Of a stretch of DNA of 64,000 bases, positions 61,940 through 64,000 are shown in pieces. Position 1 is the stretch's first letter. Every line of letters starts with the position of its first letter. A model generated the notes under the pieces. It saw nothing but the letters and a program-made list of their open reading frames with translations. It did no database searches and was not told where the DNA came from. The position numbers were made by a program, and so were the translations under genes. Source of the DNA: Yimella lutea (GTDB lineage: Bacteria > Actinomycetota > Actinomycetes > Actinomycetales > Dermatophilaceae); NCBI RefSeq assembly GCF_006715095.1, contig NZ_VFMO01000001.1:2356001-2420000 (forward strand). The letters are read 5' to 3'.

Positions 61940-62665
61940 GTGACCGTGAAGTCTCCGGCGGTCGCGTTCGATCAGGTGACGCACCGATACGGCACCAACA
62001 CCGCTCTCGATGCGCTCACCTTCACAGCCGACGCCGGACGGGTGACCTGCGTCCTCGGGCCAAACGGAGCCGGTAAGACCACCGCGATGGAACTCGCCGA
62101 GGGCCTCAAGCAGCCGCAGACCGGCTCGGTCCGCGTGCTCGGCCACTCCCCCTGGCGCGCCGACGATCGGCACCGCAGCCGGGTCGGTGTCATGTTGCAG
62201 GATGGCGGGCTTCCGGGTGCAGTCGGCGCACGACGCTTCCTGCAGCACGTGGCGACTCTCGTCGACGGACGTGTTCGCCTCGACGAACTCGCGAATCGGC
62301 TTGATCTGCAAGCTTTCTGGGACACCTCGATGCGCCGGCTGTCCGGCGGCCAACGGCAGCGCGTCGCCCTGACCGCCGCGCTGCTCGGCACTCCCGAGGT
62401 GGCTTTCCTCGACGAACCGACGGCCGGCCTCGACCCGCATGCACGCCTGGACGTGTGGGACCTCATCCGTGACGAACGCGACCGGGGCTGCGCGGTCGTG
62501 GTGACCACGCACTCGTTCGAGGAGGCCGAACGCCTGGCGGACGACATCGTCGTGATCGCTCACGGGCAGGTCCGCGCAGCGGGCACGCTCGCGGAGGTGG
62601 CCGGCACCACCGGCCTGGAGGCGCGCTACTTCGAACTGACCCGCCGTACCGAGGCGACCCGATGA
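61940..62665 (+). CDS. ABC exporter ATP-binding protein, 241 aa
   Basis: It has Walker A GPNGAGKTT, RRLSGGQRQRVALTAALLG, Walker B VAFLDEPTAGLDPHARLDV and VVTTHSFEEAERL, typical of the drug- or lipid-export type (DRA family). The start is GTG 61940. Its stop overlaps the permease ATG by 4 bp. This pair next to heme A synthase and suf genes is a conserved actinobacterial neighbourhood; the substrate is unknown. Confidence 0.92.
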   Translation: MTVKSPAVAFDQVTHRYGTNTALDALTFTADAGRVTCVLGPNGAGKTTAMELAEGLKQPQTGSVRVLGHSPWRADDRHRSRVGVMLQDGGLPGAVGARRFLQHVATLVDGRVRLDELANRLDLQAFWDTSMRRLSGGQRQRVALTAALLGTPEVAFLDEPTAGLDPHARLDVWDLIRDERDRGCAVVVTTHSFEEAERLADDIVVIAHGQVRAAGTLAEVAGTTGLEARYFELTRRTEATR

Positions 62666-63405
62666 GTTCCACAACCGCTGCCCGCGTCCGGGCCCAGGCG
62701 GGGTACGAGACCCGCACCCTGCTCTCCAACGGCGAGCAGCTGCTCGTCTCCCTGGTGCTCCCCGCGCTGGCACTGCTTGCGCTGGTCCTCACCGACGTCC
62801 CCGACCTCGGAGCCGGCCGGCGGATCGACCTGATCGTCCCGGGCGTACTGGCCCTCGCCGTCGTGTCGACCGGGTTCACCGGGCAGGCCATCGCCACTGG
62901 TTTCGACCGCCGCTACGGGGTGCTGCGCTTCCTCGGCACCACTCCCCTGGGTCGCTCAGGACTGTTGTGGGGCAAAGCAATCGGAGTCCTCGCGGTCGTC
63001 GGCATTCAAACCGTCGCGCTCGGTGGACTCGGCCTCGCACTCGGCTGGCGTCCCTCGGTCGGGGGCCTGCCGGTGGCGCTGTTCTTCCTCGTGATCGGCA
63101 CCTGGACCTGGGTCGCCCTCGCTCTCCTGCTCGCCGGGTCGCTGCGCGCCGAAGCAGTCCTCGCGGTCGCCAACCTGATCTGGGTACTGGTCGCAGGACT
63201 CGGGGGCCTGCTGCTCCCGTCCGACCGGCTGCCCGGAGTGCTCGGCTCCGTCGTCGCGTGGTTGCCGTCGGGCGCTCTCGGCGACGGTCTGCGTCATGCC
63301 CTGACCGGTCACGTCGGCGACGCACTCCTGCCCCTCCTCGTCCTGGCCTCATGGGGAGCCCTGGCTTCCGTGCTCGCCCTGGGCACCTTCGACTGGAGCG
63401 ACTGA
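62662..63405 (+). CDS. ABC exporter permease, 247 aa
   Basis: Six hydrophobic segments in the ABC-2 pattern, including LVSLVLPALALLALVLTDVP near the N-terminus and VVSTGFTGQAIATGFDRRYG, VLRFLGTTPLGR as the cytoplasmic coupling region. It pairs with the overlapping ATPase gene. It is followed 30 bp later by ctaA. Confidence 0.9.
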   Translation: MSSTTAARVRAQAGYETRTLLSNGEQLLVSLVLPALALLALVLTDVPDLGAGRRIDLIVPGVLALAVVSTGFTGQAIATGFDRRYGVLRFLGTTPLGRSGLLWGKAIGVLAVVGIQTVALGGLGLALGWRPSVGGLPVALFFLVIGTWTWVALALLLAGSLRAEAVLAVANLIWVLVAGLGGLLLPSDRLPGVLGSVVAWLPSGALGDGLRHALTGHVGDALLPLLVLASWGALASVLALGTFDWSD

Positions 63406-63435
63406 AGCAACGAATGACGACGAATGGCACCTGAC

Positions 63436-64000
63436 ATGACGAGCACCCGGACCGACCACGACCTGCGCACCTGCGAGGCGGCGGGTTCAGCCGGACGCGG
63501 GTTCCTCCTGCCCACACTCTCCTCGCGTCCCCTTCCCCGCTGGCTGACGACGCTGTTCTGGTTGAACCTCGCCTGCCAGATCGGCATCGTGGTGACGGGT
63601 GGACTGGTCCGCCTCACCGGCAGCGGTCTCGGATGTCCCGAATGGCCGCAGTGCGTGGAGGGGTCGATCACGCCCACGCGCCACCAGGAACAGTCGTGGC
63701 ACAAGTACGTCGAGTTCGGCAACCGCACACTGACCGGCCTGCTGAGCATCGTGGCTCTCGCCCTGCTGATCGGGATCATCAAGGGCGCACCGCAGCGCAA
63801 GGGGCTGCGACTGCCGACCGCGATGGTGCTGTTCGGTATCGCACTGCAGGCGATCGTCGGCGGCATCACGGTGTTGACCGGCCTCAACCCGGCGATCGTC
63901 GCCGCGCATTTCATGATCTCGATGCTGCTGGTCGCAGCCTCCGCCTGGCTGGTGTGGCGCGGCCGGGAAGGTGACGCGCCCGCGCGACTCATCGTCCGGC
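63436..64000 (+). CDS. ctaA: Heme A synthase, N-terminal part, cut by the window end
   Basis: The open frame from ATG 63436 runs off the window (188 codons). It has LNLACQIGIVVTGGLVRLTG, the paired Cys of GLGCPEWPQC, KYVEFGNRTLTGLLSIVALA with a heme His-region and IALQAIVGGITVLTGLNPAI, all typical of CtaA/Cox15. It oxidises the C8 methyl of heme O to make heme A for cytochrome oxidase, in keeping with SURF1 elsewhere in the window. Confidence 0.92.
   Translation, partial: MTSTRTDHDLRTCEAAGSAGRGFLLPTLSSRPLPRWLTTLFWLNLACQIGIVVTGGLVRLTGSGLGCPEWPQCVEGSITPTRHQEQSWHKYVEFGNRTLTGLLSIVALALLIGIIKGAPQRKGLRLPTAMVLFGIALQAIVGGITVLTGLNPAIVAAHFMISMLLVAASAWLVWRGREGDAPARLIVR

Overview
The window is high-GC chromosomal DNA of an actinobacterium, most likely Micrococcales and possibly near Dermacoccaceae or Intrasporangiaceae (inferred from gene content only). 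Supporting families are a fabG-fabI pair, a GT4-type GlgA/GlgM beside glgC, SURF1, a suf operon led by a SufR-type regulator, heme A synthase, a DUF222/HNH protein and a mycothiol-dependent isomerase remnant. Most of the window is ordinary, densely packed core or near-core genome with many 4-bp ATGA or GTGA gene overlaps.

Layout. 1-19141: a membrane protein, tRNA-Leu(GAG), a degraded isomerase fragment, a three-gene transglutaminase/ATP-grasp/alpha-E operon, DNA polymerase IV, a RecQ-type helicase, a PlsC-type acyltransferase, a HipA-like kinase with a DUF3037 partner, an Asp/Gly-rich anchored protein, a SpoU methyltransferase, a TauE-type permease, an ABC ATPase and a hypothetical protein. 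19142-30683: the accessory region. It has an IS110-family element, then a 9.75-kb ISL3 composite transposon (20925-30675) bounded by an 8-bp target duplication CGCAAACC. This transposon contains two direct ISL3 copies. One is interrupted by a second IS110 element in its right terminus. The other is interrupted by an IS3 element that itself carries two further ISL3 elements. Each ISL3 or IS3 insertion can be undone from its own target duplication. The only clear cargo is a small general-stress membrane protein. 30727-34118: DUF222/HNH protein, deoxyribosyltransferase-like protein, GNAT and a methyltransferase.

34123-43962 is a storage-polymer region: glycogen (glgM/glgC), serB, cyanophycinase and cyanophycin synthetase, and a convergent Mur ligase fused to a TPR-like tail. 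44011-55407: fabI-fabG, DUF3099 and a small Cys-rich protein, moaA, SURF1, an ABC exporter, an ABC-F ATPase, a zinc metallopeptidase, a Tat lipoprotein dioxygenase, a second-type YidC with a small membrane partner, then sufT. 55081-61688 is the Fe-S assembly operon sufR-sufB-sufD-Rieske ferredoxin-sufC-sufS-sufU-sufT with a candidate SufR operator at its head. 61940-64000: a two-gene ABC exporter and the start of heme A synthase, cut by the window end.

The most notable signal is in the second IS110 element (22343-23819). Its 5' non-coding leader contains four short segments that match, in the order expected of an IS110 bridge RNA, the left target, right target, right element end and left element end of this very insertion. 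The first IS110 element shows the two donor-type matches at the equivalent place.
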